Positions 1 through 14,321 of a stretch of DNA of 52,177 bases are shown piece after piece. How positions within the stretch are numbered: position 1 is the stretch's first letter; each line of letters opens with the position of its first letter. The notes beneath the pieces are model-generated. The model did no database searches. It saw only the letters and a list, made by a program, of their open reading frames with translations, and had not been told where the DNA came from. The translations under genes were made by a program, and so were the position numbers. Source of the stretch: Zygnema circumcarinatum (Eukaryota > Streptophyta > Zygnematophyceae > Zygnematales > Zygnemataceae); assembly GCA_037447605.1 (NCBI GenBank), contig CM074813.1, forward strand, positions 306,763 through 358,939. The letters run 5' to 3'.

Positions 1-61
1 GAGGGGAGGGGAGGGGGAGGGGGAGGGGGAGGGGGAGGGGGAGGGGGAGGGGGAGAGGTAC

Positions 62-730
62 GCACTCTCGTTCTATGCGAGGTCTGTCATAAAGCAAAGC
101 CGGACTTTTCCGTTCCAATTTCCCAAAATTGTGGTGTGGCGGTATGCACATGTGCATCCAGACCAGAACCCGATTCAGTTTCCGAGCCTCCGCCATCATC
201 CCCCACAAGCTGCTCGAATAATGCAATAAACCCGCGCAGTAGTCGTTGGACAGAGTATAATATATATATTTCTTAGTCAAATCTAGCTTCTCTTCCGCTA
301 TTGGAATTTGTTTCCGAATTTCAGCAGCTTCCGCCAACCAACCGGGCTTCAGCCTGTCCTCTTCTGCTTTTGGCTGCTCTTTCTCTTTTTCTCCGTCATC
401 CTTTGCATCTGAATTTGAGACTTTCAGGTTTAGGGTTTCAGTCAGTCCGTCCTCTCCATGCCTCTCTCCGTCTCCTGTCTGCTCCACGATTCCTTTTAAT
501 CGCTCCAGTTCCATGCGCATTTCCACCGTTTTGTTGTACATGTTCCGTTCCTTGGAGTGATACATCACCGCCAGAATCATGAAGGCAATGACAGCACATG
601 TGACTGTTTCGCGGGAAATTTGAAATTTAGACATAAAATTCAGTGGAGATTTTATTTTTTTTTCATCCGAATGGTCCTGCCCTTCTTCCAGATCTGTCCC
701 ATCCTTCCGGGCTTTGTCTGATTGGTTCAT
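62..730 (-). CDS. Partial type II membrane protein, possible plant glycosyltransferase-like (N-terminal exon)
   Basis: An open reading frame runs from ATG 730 down to about 62, where a GT donor (GTACCT) begins a C-rich intron that leaves the window; 223 residues are visible. The start was chosen because a pyrimidine-rich stretch ending in CAG lies just upstream (about 746), suggesting a 5'UTR intron, although the frame is open further upstream. The protein begins with a charged cytosolic tail of about 40 residues, then one hydrophobic segment (VTCAVIAFMILAVMY), then a charged helical, probably coiled, stem rich in E and K. The last part holds YYTLSNDYCAGLLHY followed by MAEARKLNRVLVW. That pattern reminds me of plant Golgi proteins annotated as putative O-fucosyl- or glycosyltransferase-like, but this is memory-based and weak. 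The membrane topology is well supported; the enzyme identity is not. Confidence 0.5.
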
Positions 731-745
731 TTTGCCTCTTCCCAC

Positions 746-3428
746 CTGCCCAAAGGAGTTCCAAAACATAAAATTAAGATAATCTTCAACGAAAGAGGAC
801 CTGTTTCCGTTGATTCTGGAAGACAGCTGGCATGTAACAGCGTCTCGAAAAAAATAACAATTCCTTCTTCTTTTTATGCATGGAATCGGGTTGTAGTTCT
901 TTATGCCTGAGCTGAAGCTGAACATATTTTGATGGGATTGAGCATGAATGCGATTTTCTTCGCAATTGTAAAAGGCCGCGAGCCGACGTTTATTCAATTC
1001 ATGAGTTCCAACATGCGAAAACCAACAATCCAGACTACGACAGGATTTGAGAAAGCCCGAACTAATTTGTACACCCCACCATTTTTAATTCACAAGAGGA
1101 AACAAAAATGTATAACAAGGTTATAAATGGGTTGCACTTACCTCACTGGGTCTGGCAAGGTCCTTCTCCTTCTCCCACTCCCTCCACCACTCCCACTCCC
1201 ACTCCCAATCCCACTCCCACTCCCACTCCCACTCCCACTCCCACTCCCACTCCCACTCCCACTCCCACTCCCACTCCCACTCCCACTCCCTCTCCCACTC
1301 CCACTCCCACTCCCACTCTCCCTCCCCCTCCCACTCCCACTCCCACTTCTCTCGCCTCCTTTGCGAATTTCCTTCTTCCTTATTCCTCCTCTTCGCCCTT
1401 CTTCCACTGTCTGCACTCCTCTACCTTTCTTACTTTTCCCCTTCCCCCTCCTCTCTCTATCCTCTCCCTCTCCTCCTCCTACCCTTCCCCCCACTCTCCT
1501 CCTACTTCTCCGCGCCTCCTTACTCGTCCTCTTTCCCCTCCTCCCTCTCCTTCTCTTCCTTCCCCTAACTTCGCCACTCCCTCCTCTCTCCCTCTCGCTC
1601 TCTCCCTCCCTCTTTTCTCCGTCCCCTCTCCTCTCACTTCTCCCTCCTCACTGTCCTGCCCCTCCCTCCCTCTCTCGCCTAACCTAATTGCCCTAATTTT
1701 AATACTCGGAGCAAATTTCCGATTGACCCAACGTCCTTTTCTAACTACCATCCGAAAGACCCTCTTTCTTCAGGAAACGTCGTCAAAAGATTTTAACTGC
1801 CGCTGCCGAAGGCCGTACGTAGCAAAGTGCCGGTTTCTGGTTTCTGGTTTTTGGCTTTTTGCCTCTGGTTTGCGGTTTCTGGTTTATGGCTGTGGTTTGT
1901 ACGGACAGCCTCCCTGCGTCTGAAGGGACATTTCTTGGGCGCATTTAATAACCGAAAACCGGAAGTCTCAGTGATGACGTGACATGACGCCAGTGGTCAG
2001 TCGACAAACCTTTTGAAAACAGAAAAATTTGGGTCGTCGTCTGATTGCTTAAAGTATATTGACTTTATCTGCAAGCTGACCAATTGGGACATGACACGTG
2101 GACCAGCGGATGGGACCAAACTAGTAGCGCGGTCCAGTTCGATCTGGACTGGCGGTTTTGTTCGGTAAGGTCGTTAAAATTAATCGACATCATTACATTG
2201 AATCAAATTATCCACAAGAAGGGAATGATGTTTGATTGAACTCACGATGGCAAGGCCATCAAATGTACATGAATAAAATCGACATAGGGAACCAGAAGAA
2301 GCGGTCACAATGGACATAAGGACAACGAGAAAGCCTCAAAACGGAAAGCTACTTCTAGGCTCGACAACACGGCACTAGAAGCAGCCGCGAAGGTCGCCGA
2401 TGTGTGGCGCAGCACGCGCAGGAAGGGGCGGAAGGCCACAAGAAAAACATATGTATATATCAAACAATTGAAGTTTTGCAATTACCGATATCGAATTTCT
2501 CCGTAGAGTTGTTGGGCCTAAAAGCAAAGTTCAGCTCATGGCTTTTTTCTTTCGTCCTTAGGTACTCGTGACCGGTTGGTTCCTCGTGGTTCCCCATATT
2601 GACTTTGTCCATGTTCCTTTCATGGCATCGCCACAGTGAGGTCAATGGCAGTTGTCTACTTTGTAGTTCATATCCGATTATTTTACGGCCTTCCGACGGT
2701 TATACCCATCGCTTCAAAGGTGTGACTTCTCCATAAAATGAGCACAAGAAAATTACTGGTGTTATGCAGCTATGGGGCTTCCAACTTAAGAAGGTTCACA
2801 ATTTCGGAATATGAAATAAGTATGAGCGCTCCATTGAAATGATTAGCAACAGCGAAATAATAAGTACTTACTTCAAACTCTACATCGATTTTCCACTTCT
2901 GAATCCCCCAACAATATGCAAAACACTGTCACTATTCTTGGCCCATAAGGTTCTTACTTCTACTTTTTATCTACAGGTCATGTCCCTCACCATTAGCGAT
3001 CTCACTCAAACCTCCTTCAAAACAAAAATTAGAAGAAAGTGACATGACGCATGCTTCATCAATATGACGTAACAAAGCTGGAAATTAGCAGTTCCGTGCC
3101 CCGTTCCGTTCTGCAAACAAGCTAACGGGTATGTACAGAACTAAGCAGACATGCGAACCGTACAAGGTAAAGAAACATCTCCCCAAAGTAACCCCACAAT
3201 CCTAAACCCCTAAAATGGCCCTATCAGCTACTTTTCAAAAAATACGATGACAACAATGAATGAATGCAAGTGCCTCCAAAGAAGCAATAACAAATTGCAA
3301 TTGTAGAGTGAAAACTGGTTTCTTTGGTTTGTGGTTTTTGTGGGTCCTCCTGCAGTTGTTTTTCCTGCACTTGGCCGGCTCTTCATGAAGGGAGGGCGTC
3401 CTGAAGTATTACTGTCATGGAAATCCGT
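746..3428. other. Intergenic region, no convincing gene
   Basis: This stretch lies between the 3' end of MIOX and the first gene. It contains a CCCACT microsatellite and a long C/T-rich tract (about 1140-1690). Several short open frames occur, but none shows a recognisable domain or splice-supported continuation. A short motif near 2340-2400 (CTTCTAGG followed by CTAGAAGCAGCC) recurs at about 19709-19762, suggesting an old dispersed repeat. Nothing else is supported. Confidence 0.6.
1185..1346. repeat. (CCCACT)n microsatellite
   Basis: Near-perfect tandem hexamer CCCACT, with a few units replaced by CCCAAT, CCCTCT or CTCCCC, inside a wider C/T-rich tract. It creates long artificial open frames (PTPTPT, PLPLPL, GSGSGS) on both strands that should not be read as genes. 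Confidence 0.95.
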
Positions 3429-6400
3429 TTACCATCGCAGTTTATCCGGGAAATACTGTTCACCCACGCTCTCAAAGTTGTTATGGAGGGAGGGAAAGAG
3501 AGGACAGAGAGAAAGAGAGCGAGAGTAGGAGTGGGACTGGGAAGCGAGAGCAGGCGGTTGAGCACAAAAACTCTAGAGACCGGAAGGAGGACGAGAGGTA
3601 GGAGGAATGGGACAGGGCAGGAGGAAAAGGAGATGAAGAGGGGCAAGAACAAGGAGAACGATAGGGAAAAGAGCCAGATAGTGGGTTGAGAGAGAGGAAG
3701 TGGAAGCGGGAGATGAGGGAGATCATGAAGCCAGGACGAGAGTGAGAATATCGTGACAGTTGGCGAAAGAGACAGGAGAGCAAGAAACAGGGAAGAGGGG
3801 GAAGGGCATGTGAGCGGGTGAGGGAGGCAGAAAGTGGGAGGGAAGGCGTCCTGCAGTCACCTTGTGGATGAGGGACATGTAGTATGGCTTCAGCTTCTCC
3901 ACATCGCAGCGCTCCTTGCTCTTGCTGTACAGATCAAACTTGCTGCAAATTTGCAGCAGAAAGCCACACCACACATATGACTTTAGTTTCCAGCTCAATT
4001 TGCTCCAGTTTTTGCTTCAGTTTGTTACGAACCAAGCAATTGCCAATTTTTGCCTCCACTAACCACCGGATTCCTGGCAATAGAGGTTCATGTAGCTCAA
4101 TTACGTATGGAATAGTGATCATTATTTTTTTAATCGAATGATTGAATAAGTGACAGAGGTAAGGCTTCTCTCACTTGAACTCGAGCACCCATGGCATCAT
4201 GCTTCGGTCAAAGTCATTCAAGAGGTGTCCGTACTTCTTGTCCTTGTGCAACGCTGTCCAAGGCAAAACCCCACAAATTAAAGGCAAGTCAAGGCAAGTC
4301 AAAGGCAAGTCAAGTCAAGCTTACTCATGTTCAGTGGAAGGTTTCTGTGGGGGAGACTCACAATAGAAGGAGTGGTAGCGGACCATGTAGTAGCCCGGAG
4401 CAGGGATGGTGCATCCATTACGGAGCATAACTTGATACCTGACAATACAAAAAACGTAATAGAATTCAGAGAGAATATTTGAAGGTTTTAATTTCAACAT
4501 TAGAATTGTAGGCGAAAAGCCTTGGGTTGCATTGAGCATACGAGGAGTATGTAGCAGCTAGGATTTGAAGTGCTTGTTTTACACCACCTGAAACTTTGCA
4601 AAGGAACCTTACATGTATTCGTCATGGCTCCAAGACATGTGTACTTTATCCAGCCCACAGCCCGGCTCGTAAACTCCATTTTCTGTGTTATACATGGGGT
4701 TATTGAAATCTGGATTTTCTCGAAAATGCTGCACATACAACAGAGCAGCGCACCTTCAGTCTGAGGAAGTCGATTGTCAGTTTCTTATAAAAGCAACATT
4801 ACTGCAAGCTACAAAACTGAACTTGCACTACATGGAACACAGGAGAAGCTTCCGTTATACTACCGTACCACCAGCATTACTGCTGCTACCACGATTGCCA
4901 CTAGAGGTCTTAATGTCGGTAAAATGATCTGTAATTGGAGAAATAAAAAACCAGCATTTGAGGAAATGTTACAAGCGCTGTGGCTCACATCATAGTGAAC
5001 AACCGCTGAATCAAACTTGCACCCAATGGGGTATGTGTCGCCTGCATAACATATGCTCACCCATTTCATAAGGAACATTATATGCTTGCAACAGAGATTA
5101 GCAAACTACAGCATGCATCTGAAGGATGAAACGACAAGAAGCAGTTGAAACTTAATTCCAGAAAATTAACTCACCAACAACAGCCCATTGAGGCTCAGAT
5201 CCAAAGCTCGGATGCAAAAGAATTTTGCCCAAATCTGCGATCCACTAAGCTTCCCTTCAGTATCAACCTCACTAAGCTGGACAGCACACCGACGAGGACA
5301 TTCTGTTTCCTCTAAAGAAAATAGAGCACAAACACGCCAAGATAGAAGAGAAAGAAAAAAGCCATGAAAGAAGCTCTACAACACCCGCTCCATGCACATC
5401 TGACGGCATCGCCATCGTGAGACGAATGTCAATTCCTTACCCTCGGCTCTATTTCTAAAAAGCAACCTGAAGAAAACAGGAAAGATGTGTCATTTGAAGA
5501 ATATCCAACTCATAGCTCGAAAACACGTACGATTCCGTAAACTTTTTGCACATTTTTTGTAACAATTTGTAAGTTTCCGTACGATCCCGTACCATGAATA
5601 AAGCCAACAAGATGAAACCAATCTTCCCGTGGATGCTCCGCGCGGATGGCCTCCGCCGTCTGCAGGAGATGCTCGATCTGCGGCATGTCGAGGTCGGGGT
5701 CCGACTCGTCCACAGTGTCGTTCAGTAGCTCCGCCGCCTCCCACACGCTCATCACCGCCTTGTCCAGTGCCAGGTGCTTCGCCTTCATCCGGGTCACCTG
5801 GGGAGAAGGGAGAGAGGGTGAGAGAGGGAGAAAGGGGGAGGGCCGAGGGTGGGAGGATGAGGAAGGGGGGGGGGGGGGTGGGGTGGGGTGGGGTGGGGAG
5901 AAGGGAGGCGGAGAAAGAGGGGAAGGGGAAGGGAGGGGGGAAAGGGGAGGTTAGAGGAAGGGGGGAGGAGCGGGAGGGACAAGTGTAAGGGGAGTCGAAA
6001 GGGGAGAAGAAAGGGGTAGGGGGGAGACAGGGGGTCAGAGGGCAGCTGGGGAGATAGGGACTAGAGCTTAAGGGAGAGGAGAGGGAGCAAGAGAGTTTGG
6101 AGAGTAGGAATGCGGGTAAAGTGGGAGTGGCGAGGGAGGAGGAGGATGGGCTATGGGGGGGGAATGTGGAGGGGTCGGGGAGGGCAATAGGCAGGAAGGC
6201 TTTTACAAAGTCATAGGTTTGGTTGATATGGTTGGTGCGGTAGAACTGCTCCACTCCGAGCCTTCTCTCACTCTCTTCGTTGTATGCTCTGATCAATTCC
6301 GCGACCACATCCCAAACCAATAAGGTCGTGATAGGGCCACTTCAGTCCGCCTAAATTTCTTGGAACCCTCTAGGCCTCAAAATCTTCTACTCCCCTACGC

Positions 6401-7599
6401 CCATCCAATTTTACCTCCCCTGTACCCTCGCATTCCCGCACTCCCAACCGCGCACTTGAAAGCGCATATAAAAAATGTATAACCAAAAAACGAAAAGCCA
6501 TTACAAGAACAGTATAGAAGATCTATTTTAAATTTCCCATTTCGTCTCACTTACGGCACCTGAAGGCATGCCCGAAGGCGTTTGTGGTGGGGTTCAGGAA
6601 GGCGGGGAGGCCCTTTTTCTCAGGGGCAGAGAACTCATTCAGGATTCGGTTGGAAAGTTCCGCCATCGCCCGCGGGCTGCCAACCACGTCCGGCAGATGG
6701 AGGCTTTGCAGGGCGTCGGCTGCGAATGACGTAAAAACAAAAATATAGGGAAAACGAAAGGAAATTGTTAATGACTTGAATAAACCCAATACAACTTTGT
6801 GTAACTGAAGTGTTTGATCATTTTGAATACGCAAAAAAGCGGTGAAGACAGAAAAGTGCTGCTTGGATCCGCGGCATCCGCGTGGAAAGAGTTTTTGTTG
6901 CTTAAGGCAGACGTTCTGTGATCGTGTCGCCCCTTCTCACCGCCCCCTCCCCCTTTCCTCCCCATCCCATCCCCCTTCCCCACTTTTCCCCCCCACCCGA
7001 CCATCCCCTCCCCGGTCCTCCGCCCACAGCCCACCGCCCACTCTCCCACTCCCCCGCTCCCCCGCTCCCCCGCTCCCCCGCTCCCGCCCTCTCCCCCTCC
7101 CCCTTTCCTCTTTCCCCTCACCCTTTCCTCTTTCCCCTCACCTCCGTCTCCCCCCATCCCCCTCCCCTTTTTCCTCCTCCGCCACACCCCCTCCCCCTCC
7201 TCTCTCTCTCTCCTTCTCCCTCTCTCCCTCCTTTCTCTCTCTGTCTGCCTCCCGGCTTTCCCCTTTCCCTCTATACTCTCTCCTTCGCACTGGCATCAAG
7301 ATTTCGATGAATTTGGATAAATAACTTTTATACAAAAAGCCACACACTTCATCATGTGCAGCTCACCCTTACTGGGTACAACCTCGCTTCCCCCGACCTC
7401 CACCGCATTTCTTCCTGCAATTCATTAATCAGGTTGAATTATAACTTCGAATCGATAGAAACAAAAACAAGAGAGAGTGAGAGAGCGGAAAAAATTACAG
7501 AAAAAATCAGACGTAGTTTGGACTTGAATTTTGATTTCCCTCACCGAAACTGACAAACGATTCAGCACCGTCTGCGTCAGCGATGTCGACTCCCGGCAT
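3429..7599 (-). CDS. MIOX: myo-Inositol oxygenase (MIOX), complete, 11 exons
   Basis: The product should be the cytosolic di-iron enzyme that oxidises myo-inositol to D-glucuronate, feeding UDP-glucuronate for cell-wall sugars. Exons on the minus strand are 7545-7599, 6560-6719, 6207-6288, 5593-5797, 5175-5234, 4989-5041, 4613-4728, 4362-4438, 4175-4253, 3861-3942 and 3429-3455; all junctions are GT-AG and the phases close to 331 residues. All six expected metal ligands are seen: His142 ([12 protein letters not shown]), His167-Asp168 (HDLGK), His240 (SWSHDEYM), His266 (RYHSFY) and Asp299 (FNKFDLYSK). The spacings 25, 1, 72, 26 and 33 almost match the mammalian enzyme (98, 123, 124, 194, 220, 253). 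The last exon encodes only YFPDKLRW. The ATG at 7599 gives [15 protein letters not shown], joined in frame to the second exon. Several introns contain GA/CT tracts. Identity is very secure. Confidence 0.96.
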
Positions 7600-7814
7600 G
7601 TTGGCGAAAGAGGAGACAAGAAAAATATGGCTCCTTTCTACTTATTACTTTCTTCAAGTTACGACTGCAACGAGAGGAAGGAAAAAGTAATGTGTGTAAG
7701 AAAGTGGATGCATTTGCATATTTTTTTTTTTCGGGATTTTCAAAGTCACAAAAAGTTGCCCAACATACGAAAGGCAGTGAGTACAGTATGAACCAGGTGG
7801 TAATCTCTACTTCT

Positions 7815-9542
<1,728 letters not shown>

Positions 9543-9552
9543 NNNNNNNNNN
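9543..9552. other. Assembly gap (10 N) inside a CCCT repeat
   Basis: Ten N bases within (CCCT)n, 28 bp beyond the RNC1 stop codon. The true length is unknown. It lies outside the coding exons. Confidence 0.98.
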
Positions 9553-9579
9553 CCCTCCCTCCCTCCCTCCCTCCCTCCC

Positions 9580-10288
9580 TCACTTGTGCTTGCGTGACGT
9601 CAGCGCCTCCCTCGCCCCAAAGTCCCACACCCCAAACATGAGCCTCTTGACCTCCCCCTTTCCGTACACAAGGTACCCCGCCCCGTGCAGCGCCTGGAAC
9701 ACGGCCGCCCCGCACATGGTCCGCATTCTTCGATTCTTCTCAAAGGCTTCGAAGAAGTCCGGATGCCTTATGATGTGCTGCTCCAACTTCTTCTCGCGCA
9801 AGTATCGCCCGCAGACCATGTTGCGGAGGAGGGAGGCGTGCTTGCGTTCAAGCCACAATATGGGGCCGTCCAAATGCTCCACAAGGAGTCTCTCCGCAAG
9901 AACCACATCCTGTTCACATCACAACGACATAAGAGACTTAAAATCGTTCATTAACAGTGCAAAAATGCAAATAGTACGGTTCAAACCGATGCAAAAAAAA
10001 CTATGTGAAACTATGTTACTGACTTCTTTACAGTTGATAAGGGGTACGTGAAAGGAATGTATGGGTTTTGGAGTGCTTAAAATTTGTGCTTCTGAGGGTT
10101 TTTTGGACTTTGGGGGTTTTTGGGTTTTCAGGGTTCAGGTGTGAAGAAGCTTACTTGAATTTTGGACCCCAAATATTCCAAACGTTCGTTACAGAATCGG
10201 GGATGCTCCGTTTTGTACATCGACGAATGCAGGAATGCCAGCTGGCAGTAAAACATAAGGGGTTAGAAATCTCTAAGCCCCGCCGCTT

Positions 10289-10349
<61 letters not shown>

Positions 10350-11013
10350 ATCCCTCTCTGATTCACACGGCCCACTCTTCCTCCTCCTCAAATTCCATGT
10401 GATACAGTTCGGAAAATTCTGTAAATGTAATTTTTACCTGCAGTGCGAGGACGAGCTCTTCATTTCGAGTTTGTTTAACTTCAACGGGCATGGAAGCAGG
10501 TGAAGGGCGAGGATATCCTAATTTATCGAGAACGGAACTGAGACTGTTATAGAACCAGTTGCTTCCGCGGAATCTTCCAATGCCAGGTGGCACGCACGCC
10601 CGGAAAAGGCGGGGATGGAAAAAAAGGGCATCTGGGGGGGGCTGGAAAATCAGAGGAGGAAAAAGAAAGCAATGAAACGTCGTAGGAAACAAAAAAAAAA
10701 ACACATAAGCACTTCATCGAGGTTTAAAACCAATTGTTATTAGCTTATTTTTTCACTTATTGACAACAGGGCACACATGACTTGCAGCAGCACAGAAATC
10801 AGAAGAAAGGGGAGAGAGGCGGAACATATGGATGTAAGGGAGGGAGGGGAGTGGAGAAGGGAGTGAAGGGAGGGGGGGGGGGGTCTGGGGAGGGAAGCGA
10901 GTGTGGAAACGGAGAAAGAAAAAGGGTGCGGAGGGCAGGGAGAGAGAGAGAGGGGAGGGGGAGCGAAAGGGAGTGAGTGGGGATAGGGAAGCCAAGAGAA
11001 AAAGAGAGCTAAG

Positions 11014-11075
<62 letters not shown>

Positions 11076-13289
11076 TACCTCATAGTTTGCAACCTGTTCC
11101 CATGTCAACGGCTTTCCGTCCAGTTCGGGCACCATATAGTCTTCGTCCTCCGGGCGGCCCGCCCGGGGACGGGTCTCGGGGGCGTCAAAATCGATCCCAA
11201 AAACTTCAAAGAGGAGACGGTACACCTCCCGCATGCCAAGTGTCAAGTAGCCAGTGGCTATCAGGGCCATGAATACGGACCTGCCGTAGAGGACAACGGA
11301 ACAAACCCACATGGAACTGAGAGTGGCGGACAGAAAGAGAGGCACAGGCAGTTGGATGCCAAACTGACAAGCCTCACGGAAATACTATCAGAGGGAACGG
11401 CGGAGAGTGGAGGAAGGGAGAGGGAAGGGGAGAATAGAGAGGGGGTGGAGAGAGAGGCACATACTTAGCGATAGGTTCGCGTGTGTTTTTCAAAACTCTC
11501 AAAAGGGGATAATCTGGAAATATGAGACGGTCCAATCCGGCGTCAACGAGGAGATTTGGAAGAACACGTTTGTTCAAAACAGCATCCGCTCGCTCGCGGA
11601 GGGAGGCGGGGACTTCACGCGGATATCTCTGAAGCCCCAAAAAATTAGAGTTTTTACAGTTACTTGCAGTCAGTTAGACATCAGAATTCTCAACCTAACT
11701 TTAAGGTTCGAGAAGAAAGGTATGAATTAGGGCTTCGAATAACTTTTTTAAGGTGCAGGGTTCGGGATAAAGCTTCCGATTTGGATCTAGAATTGCAGTT
11801 GATAATTTATGGTTTGTCAGTGAAAGGGATTGAGTTAGTGAAGCAAGCCTCAGTTAGTGACAGGGAGGGGGAGGGGGAAGGAGGGAGAGGGGGGAGGAAA
11901 GGAAGTCGGGGGGGCAGCGAGAGGGAGAGAGAGTGAGAGAGGGAGTGTGAGAGGGAGAAGAGCACCTGAAGAAGGTACTCAGACAGAGCCAGGTCCACCA
12001 CATACTGCCCGAGATATGCGAGACGAGAACTTGCCACCTTCAAATGCCGTCCTCTTTTAGTTTGCGCCCTGAAACCAACACAGACAGTTTCGGTTGTAAA
12101 TCCGAACTGAAATCTACTACACTAAGAGGTGATCTTTTCATTTATGCAGTTCGGCATTATGCGAAGTTTCACATTAGCCACTAAACCAAAAGGACCTGCC
12201 TGCCTCTGCTGCATACCTGCCGCCTCTCCCTCTCCTCCTCCCTTCCCCTCCCTCTCCTTCGCCCTTCCCTTCCCCCACTCTCTCCCTCCCCTTTTCCTAC
12301 CTGTGCATGTATGCCAAGAACAATAAGTTATCCAACTGCTCCATTGGCCCCCCCTCCTTTACCCCATTTAGTTCCATCTCCGGAAGTGGATATCCAAGCG
12401 CATATTTTATTTCCTCCACATTTTCCTCCATCCATTCGCGGTCGGAATTTGTGAGAGGAAGGGCAGAAAGGCAGGAGCTCAAGAGGGGGTACTGCGCGCC
12501 CTCCATCGACAATTGGGGACTCGATAAAAGCCGTTTATATAGAAAATCTTCGCTCGCATTATTCCGCACCGAACGCCTTTTCAAATTGACCTTTTCCTGA
12601 GGCTTCATTTTCCGAATATTGGGTTTCCGCACGAGTTTCCGGTCTCCGTCTTCCGAATTTTCTTCTTTTTCGGAATTGGGGCTTCCGTGTTGCCGAAAAT
12701 TGACCTTCGTTTTGCCTTTTCTGCCCGCATTATTTACATTACTACTCCGATTTTTGGTCCCGTTCAGCGGAGCGGAGCGGCGGCTTGTGTACCCTTGAAA
12801 TCCAGCAATGTTGCGGGGCCCCTTCTTATTGGGGTCTTCTCTCTCTCTCTCTCTCTCCCTCTCTCCCACTCCCGCTCCCTCCCCGTCTCTCCCTCCCTCT
12901 CGCTCTCTGTCTACCCTCTTCCACTCTGAACCGCGCCCTGAACTCTTCCTGCTTCTGGGAAGAGGCCCTGAACCCTCGTCCCTTAGCCATGGCGGAGCAG
13001 TCTGCATGGAACTGGCAGCGGGCGAAGAAGCGAGAGTGCATTCCACCGGCCGCGAAATTTTAGGGTTTCGGTAAAAAATAGGGTTCAGAAGAGTTTCAGG
13101 CCTTGTAGTGTTCTGATAGTAGCCAACATTTTGAAAGAAGGATCCGGGAAATGGGAGACCTAAGAAGGAAGTGCGTGGGAAACCCAATTTTGGGTCAGCG
13201 GAGGCAGAGGGTGAGAGAGGGAGTGGGAGAGAGGAGGGAGGTGTGGAAGAAATAAGAGAGAGGGAGAGCGCTACAGTGGGGGGCGCCAT
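9580..13289 (-). CDS. RNC1: RNC1-like chloroplast RNase III-domain splicing factor, complete, 7 exons
   Basis: In maize RNC1 is a plastid protein that binds group II introns and promotes their splicing. Exons on the minus strand are 12301-13289, 11966-12068, 11465-11628, 11079-11280, 10438-10641, 10155-10241 and 9580-9909; all are GT-AG and phases close to 692 residues. The N-terminus (MAPPTVALSLSLISST) is rich in S/T/P and poor in acids, as for a transit peptide. Two RNase III-like domains follow. The first has SRLAYLGQYVVDLALSEYLL, then RYPREVP, EVYRLLFEVFG and HPRLFRACVPPG; the second has NERLEYLGSKIQ and CGRYLREKKL. In both domains the catalytic Asp of the RNase III signature (LEFLGD) is replaced (LGQ, LGS), as is known for RNC1, so no nuclease activity is expected. 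Exon 1 contains a purine-rich stretch (about 12840-12930) that is open but could be an unspliced intron. Confidence 0.94.
10291..10346. repeat. (CT)n microsatellite in an RNC1 intron
   Basis: Perfect CT dinucleotide run in the intron between RNC1 exons 5 and 6. Confidence 0.95.
11016..11072. repeat. (AG)n microsatellite in an RNC1 intron
   Basis: AG run directly next to the 5' splice site of RNC1 exon 4 (donor at 11078 on the minus strand), within a purine-rich tract that starts near 10800. On the transcribed strand it reads CT. Confidence 0.95.
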
Positions 13290-13420
13290 GGACTAGAGAG
13301 GGGGCAGGCTGCGTAAGGGAGAGGGAGAGGGAGAAGGAGGGCAGATACCGCCGAGCGGGTATACGGCGACATTCTGATCGATACAATATCGAACGGCCAA
13401 ATCAGTGCAATTTTTGCAGT

Positions 13421-13462
13421 ACGATACAATACGATACAATACGATACAATACGATACGATAC
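13421..13462. repeat. ACGATACAAT short tandem repeat
   Basis: Three to four units of a 10-bp repeat (ACGATACAAT), ending in ACGATACGATAC. Related ACGAT-rich words recur inside the nearby element at 14050-14190. Confidence 0.85.
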
Positions 13463-13833
13463 ATCTATGCCTTTGTCCTAGGCACTTACCCACTCTACCA
13501 TGAACCATGTTCCGTCCACATGAGCCTTGTAGTTGGAGGACATGAAAGTCACTGTGTGTGTCTAAAGGTTTCGGGGCTAGAGATTGTTGTTCGTTCGCTC
13601 ATGGCACAACTTGCCTAGCTCATGCCATCCCTCAATCACACTATTGCCCATCCGTTTCTTGAGAAACTTCCCAAGTTTCCATGAATGGCTTCAAGAGTGA
13701 GGAAGAGAGAGCACTTCCCTTTCCTCACATCCTCACAGAGTGGCACGCAACCATTGCATCCAACGGTGGCAACCATTGGCAATGGTTGCTTGGTTGGGCC
13801 CCCTAACCTAACCAATGGTTGGTACAACCAGTA

Positions 13834-14321
13834 CAGTAGGACCCCCATCATATTTTCCACCTCAACATTTGCGTCACCAATAAATTCGCACCAATTTTGC
13901 CGAAACCACTTTTTTTGTACGGTAACTTCGTGTTAGCCGTACTAGCCGTACTATCTGTACTAGCCGTCACGGGCTTACGCAAAACTCACCTAATCTCCCC
14001 GCACGTGCCGCCGTAAGAGGCGCTCACTCTCCCCTTGTTATTGGCTTCAATACGATACGAAACGATACGAAACGCCCCGATACGGTACTATCCGTACTAT
14101 CCGTACGAGCTGTAGTAGCCGTTACGCGCTCGAATATAAACGATACGGTACGATGCGGTACGATATTCCAGAAAACGATACGATACGATACGTACGAACA
14201 TACATGAACTCTAACATAATTCCGCTCGCCTATTGGTAACACGGACCTTATATTTGCCAAAAACAATATTTTCGCCCGATTTTTGCCAAATGTAGGTGGA
14301 AAATATGATGGGGTCCTACTG
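13834..14321. mobile_element. Tc1/mariner-like nonautonomous element (MITE), TA-flanked
   Basis: The two ends are inverted copies of each other for about 30 bp. The left end reads CAGTAGGACCCCCATCATAT and continues into TTTTCCACCT; the right end is its reverse complement apart from one missing C. The element is bordered by TA on both sides (13832-13833 and 14322-14323), the target duplication of Tc1/mariner transposons, and a CAGTA terminus resembles the pogo/Tigger branch. No transposase frame is seen inside the 488 bp. The interior is rich in CCGTACTA and ACGATACG words. Confidence 0.72.

Noticed and set aside
1127-1687. Open frames of LPLPLP, PTPTPT and GSGSGS type on both strands
   Set aside because: They are translations of the CCCACT microsatellite; no start context, domain or splice support.
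12826-12940. Intron inside RNC1 exon 1 at the GA-rich stretch
   Set aside because: A GT (GTAGAC) and AG can be found, but the frame is open, there is no pyrimidine tract before the AG, and the total phase closes without it. Left as coding, with doubt.
13421-14190. CRISPR-like array (ACGATACAAT and CCGTACTA words)
   Set aside because: Units are contiguous short tandem repeats without unique spacers, in a eukaryotic nuclear sequence.
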